DNA from: Chloroflexota bacterium
GTDB taxonomy: Bacteria; Chloroflexota; Anaerolineae; B4-G1
Direction of reading: 5' to 3'
NCBI GenBank assembly: GCA_011046405.1
Contig: DSAR01000049.1
Location: 1 to 25,291, forward strand
DNA length: 25,291 nucleotides
In this document: positions 23,327 through 25,291 of the stretch, piece by piece
Layout of the letters: each line of letters begins with the position of its first letter
Numbering within the stretch: the first letter of the stretch is position 1
Translations under genes and position numbers: made by a program
The notes under the pieces: model-generated
Told to the model about the DNA's origin: nothing
Seen by the model: the letters and a program-made list of their open reading frames with translations, nothing else
The model's database searches: none

Positions 23327-23375
23327 AACGTAAAGGCGTAAAACGTAAGCAGTGAAGCGCCAGGAACACCTTACG

Positions 23376-23455
23376 GTATCATCTCAATAAACCGGGGTAA
23401 TGTAAAGCGGAATGCCATTCCGCCCTACTTCTCCCCTGACTTATTGAGAAGATAC
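23376..23455 (+). mobile_element. MITE family A, copy 3 (80 bp, different interior, 8-bp TSD)
   Basis: It has the same ends as the other family A copies (GTATCATCTCAATAA and TTATTGAGAAGATAC) and an exact 8-bp duplication ACCTTACG at 23368-23375 and 23456-23463. The interior differs: a short hairpin GCGGAAT, GCC loop, ATTCCGC replaces the long palindrome. It lies in the spacer between the GH15 gene and the flavoprotein gene. Confidence 0.9.
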
Positions 23456-23526
23456 ACCTTACGCTTTACTTCGCCGTAGCGCGTTTCCTGCTAGCCCATA
23501 CGCGATACTAACCAATAGGAGAGCCT

Positions 23527-25011
23527 ATGCCAAAACAATTCGACCTGATCGTCATCGGTTCCGGTGCTGGGATGAACGTCGCCGCCCGGGCCGCCGGGCA
23601 CGGGATGCAAGTGGCCATCGTCGATAACGGCCCCCTGGGCGGGACGTGCCTGAACCGGGGCTGTATCCCCTCCAAGGTCATGCTCTACCCCGCCGACGTC
23701 ATCCGCACCATCCAGGAGGCCCACGCTGTCGGCGTCCACGCCACGGTGGAGGCAGTGGACTTCGAAAAGATCATGGCGCGCGTGTGGGAAATCGTCCTGG
23801 ACGGGCGGCGCGAGATGGCATACGGCGTGGCCCAGACAGAGGACGTCACGTTCTTCAACGCCGACGGGGCCTTCGTAGACGCCCACACCCTCCAGGTGGG
23901 CGACGAGCGCATCGAGGCCGACACCATCGTCATCGCCGCCGGCGCTCGCCCCCTCATCCCACCCATCGAGGGGTTGGAGGCGATCGGTTACCTGAACAGT
24001 GCCACTGTGTTCGACCTCGAAACCCCGCCGGAAAGCCTGATCATCGTCGGCGGCGGCTACATCGCGGCCGAGTTCGCCCACTTCTTCTCGGCCATCGGCG
24101 TCCAGGTGACCGTCGTCGGGCGCAACCCGCGCCTCGTTCCCGAAGAGGAACCGGAGATTTCGGAGGTGCTCCAGCGCAAGATGGCCGAATACTGCCAGGT
24201 TTACACCGGCTACGAGGCCGTCCGCGCGGAGCGGGCCGGCGACCTCAAGGCCATCACGGCCATCAAACGAACGGGCGACGCCGAGCAGGACGCCGAGTCG
24301 CACCCGTCGAACACCAAGACGTTCACTGCCCAGGAAGTCCTGATCGCCACCGGTCGCCGGTCGAACGCCGACATCCTGCAGCCCGAGAGGGCCGGGATCG
24401 AGACCATCCGCGGGGGCTGGATCAAGACCGATCCCTACCTGCAGACCAGCCAGGAAAACGTGTGGGCGCTGGGCGACGCCCGGGGCCGGTACATGTTCCG
24501 CCACACCGCCAATTACGAGGCGGAGATGGTGTGGACCAACGCCTTCACCGAACACCGCCACGCCGTGGACGAGCACGCCGTCCCCCACGCCGTGTTCACC
24601 CACCCCCAGATCGGCTCGGTCGGCCTGACGGAGGCCCAGGCCCAGACCCAGGCCCAGGCCCAGGCGGGCCACGGCGTCCTGGTGGGCATCAAGCGCTACT
24701 ACGACACCGCCAAGGGCTTCGCCATGGCCGAGGAGACCGGCTTCGTCAAGGTCGTCGTCGAGAACGAGACGGGCCGGATCCTGGGCGCCCACGTCATCGG
24801 CCCCCACGCCGCCATCTTGGTTCAGCAAATCGTCTACGTGATGAACAGCCAGGAGGGCAACTACCTCCCCCTGGCCCGCGCCCAGACCATTCACCCGGCG
24901 CTGAGCGAGGTCGTGATCGGCGCCCTGGGCAACCTGAGGCCGGCCGGAGAGCACGCTGGGCACCATCACCACCATCATCAGGACGCGCACGGTCACCAGG
25001 ACAATGAGTGA
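23527..25011 (+). CDS. Dihydrolipoyl dehydrogenase-like flavoprotein with His-rich tail
   Basis: A 494-residue pyridine nucleotide-disulfide oxidoreductase. FAD binding GSGAGMNVAARAA lies at residues 11-23, the redox disulfide is Cys41/Cys46 in GGTCLNRGCIPSK, NAD binding is IIVGGGYIAAEFAHFF near residue 180, the second FAD motif is VWALGDARG near 315, and the catalytic pair is His456/Glu461 in TIHPALSE. The GTCLNRGCIPSK pattern favours dihydrolipoyl dehydrogenase over mercuric reductase or mycothione reductase, but no 2-oxoacid dehydrogenase or lipoyl genes are nearby, so the substrate is open. A repetitive AQAQTQAQAQAGH insert lies near residue 375. The last 16 residues hold eight His, six in a row (479-484), suggesting metal binding. 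Start is ATG 23527 preceded by AGGAGAG. Confidence 0.92.
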   Translation: MPKQFDLIVIGSGAGMNVAARAAGHGMQVAIVDNGPLGGTCLNRGCIPSKVMLYPADVIRTIQEAHAVGVHATVEAVDFEKIMARVWEIVLDGRREMAYGVAQTEDVTFFNADGAFVDAHTLQVGDERIEADTIVIAAGARPLIPPIEGLEAIGYLNSATVFDLETPPESLIIVGGGYIAAEFAHFFSAIGVQVTVVGRNPRLVPEEEPEISEVLQRKMAEYCQVYTGYEAVRAERAGDLKAITAIKRTGDAEQDAESHPSNTKTFTAQEVLIATGRRSNADILQPERAGIETIRGGWIKTDPYLQTSQENVWALGDARGRYMFRHTANYEAEMVWTNAFTEHRHAVDEHAVPHAVFTHPQIGSVGLTEAQAQTQAQAQAGHGVLVGIKRYYDTAKGFAMAEETGFVKVVVENETGRILGAHVIGPHAAILVQQIVYVMNSQEGNYLPLARAQTIHPALSEVVIGALGNLRPAGEHAGHHHHHHQDAHGHQDNE

Positions 25012-25017
25012 CGAGAC

Positions 25018-25160
25018 GTAACCAATCGGCATAGATGTGCAGTGCGGATCACAATCCACCGCCAATGGTGCACAGGCCATCGGCTGAGTGGTGATGGAAG
25101 ACAACACATCGCCCGCACGCCGCCGGATTGTAATCCGGCGGGCACAAGATGAGCCATTGC
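25018..25160 (-). mobile_element. MITE family B, copy 2 (about 143 bp, diverged)
   Basis: In reverse orientation this aligns with the element at 9957-10136. The left end GTAACCAATCGGC and following TGCGGATCACAATCC match the reverse complement of that element's right end, and the right end CACAAGATGAGCCATTGC matches its left end. It carries one rather than three of the GCCGGATT hairpin units. Flanks GACGAGAC (25010-25017) and GACAAGAC (25161-25168) look like a target duplication with one mismatch. It begins six bases after the flavoprotein stop. Confidence 0.7.
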
Positions 25161-25201
25161 GACAAGACAATGACTGATAAGAGATACGAGAATGACTGAT
25201 A

Positions 25202-25291
25202 GTATCATCTCAATAAACCGGGGCAAACTCGCTCGGGCCGGTCTCCTGACCGTGCCCACTGTGGCTCGGTCGGGAGACCGGCCACAGCTCC
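25202..25291 (+). mobile_element. MITE family A, copy 4 (cut by window end)
   Basis: It begins GTATCATCTCAATAA at 25202 and matches the 110-bp copies through CGGCCACAGCTCC with one substitution seen (CCCACTG instead of CCCGCTG). The right end and second duplication lie outside the window; the expected duplication would be GACTGATA (25194-25201). Confidence 0.88.

Noticed and set aside
23491..25170. 559-codon open frame antisense to the flavoprotein gene
   Set aside because: Low-complexity shadow (Gly-, Val- and Asp-rich) of a gene with complete FAD and NAD motifs; it also runs into a MITE.

Overview
This window looks like a high-GC bacterial chromosome fragment, most likely Chloroflexota (Anaerolineae- or Caldilineae-like), although the lineage is an inference from gene content and style and no rRNA or marker gene is present. 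It holds about 20 genes in two strand blocks and is unusually rich in small non-autonomous transposable elements with intact target-site duplications.

Left block (1-9933, minus strand): the first codons of an aldo/keto reductase, an alpha-glucan phosphorylase, a gene-remnant spacer with a MITE, then a co-directional run dinG, ridA-like, threonine synthase-like, short asparaginase-domain protein, [MITE], unknown protein, queuosine-salvage glycohydrolase (DUF2419).

Middle (10218-15180, plus): a MoxR AAA+ ATPase, DUF58 and DUF4129 membrane-associated operon, followed by an MntA/HepT-type toxin-antitoxin pair. The HEPN toxin is split by a 110-bp MITE with a clean 8-bp duplication.

Selenium block (15242-20761, plus): a highly structured leader ending in an intrinsic terminator, then yedE (membrane transporter), a TusA/YedF-like carrier, an array of 8-bp repeats, a NifS-like selenocysteine lyase/cysteine desulfurase, DUF3343 (Se/S carrier-like), a TGS-domain GTPase, and selD. 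The selD gene has an in-frame TGA exactly at position 17, the catalytic Cys/Sec site, followed by K20 and by a hairpin suited to a bacterial SECIS. It is therefore read as a selenoprotein. Together these genes plausibly import, carry and activate selenium; selA, selB and selC are not in the window.

Right block (20818-25291, plus): a remnant in which a glutaredoxin start is fused out of frame to a thioredoxin-reductase end; a GH15 glucoamylase-like gene broken by an in-frame TGA eight residues after its general acid; and a dihydrolipoyl-dehydrogenase-like flavoprotein with a natural histidine-rich tail. Two more MITEs close the window. TGA is a normal stop for several intact genes here (thrC-like, tusA-like, lpd-like, mntA), so the in-frame TGAs are not explained by a changed genetic code.
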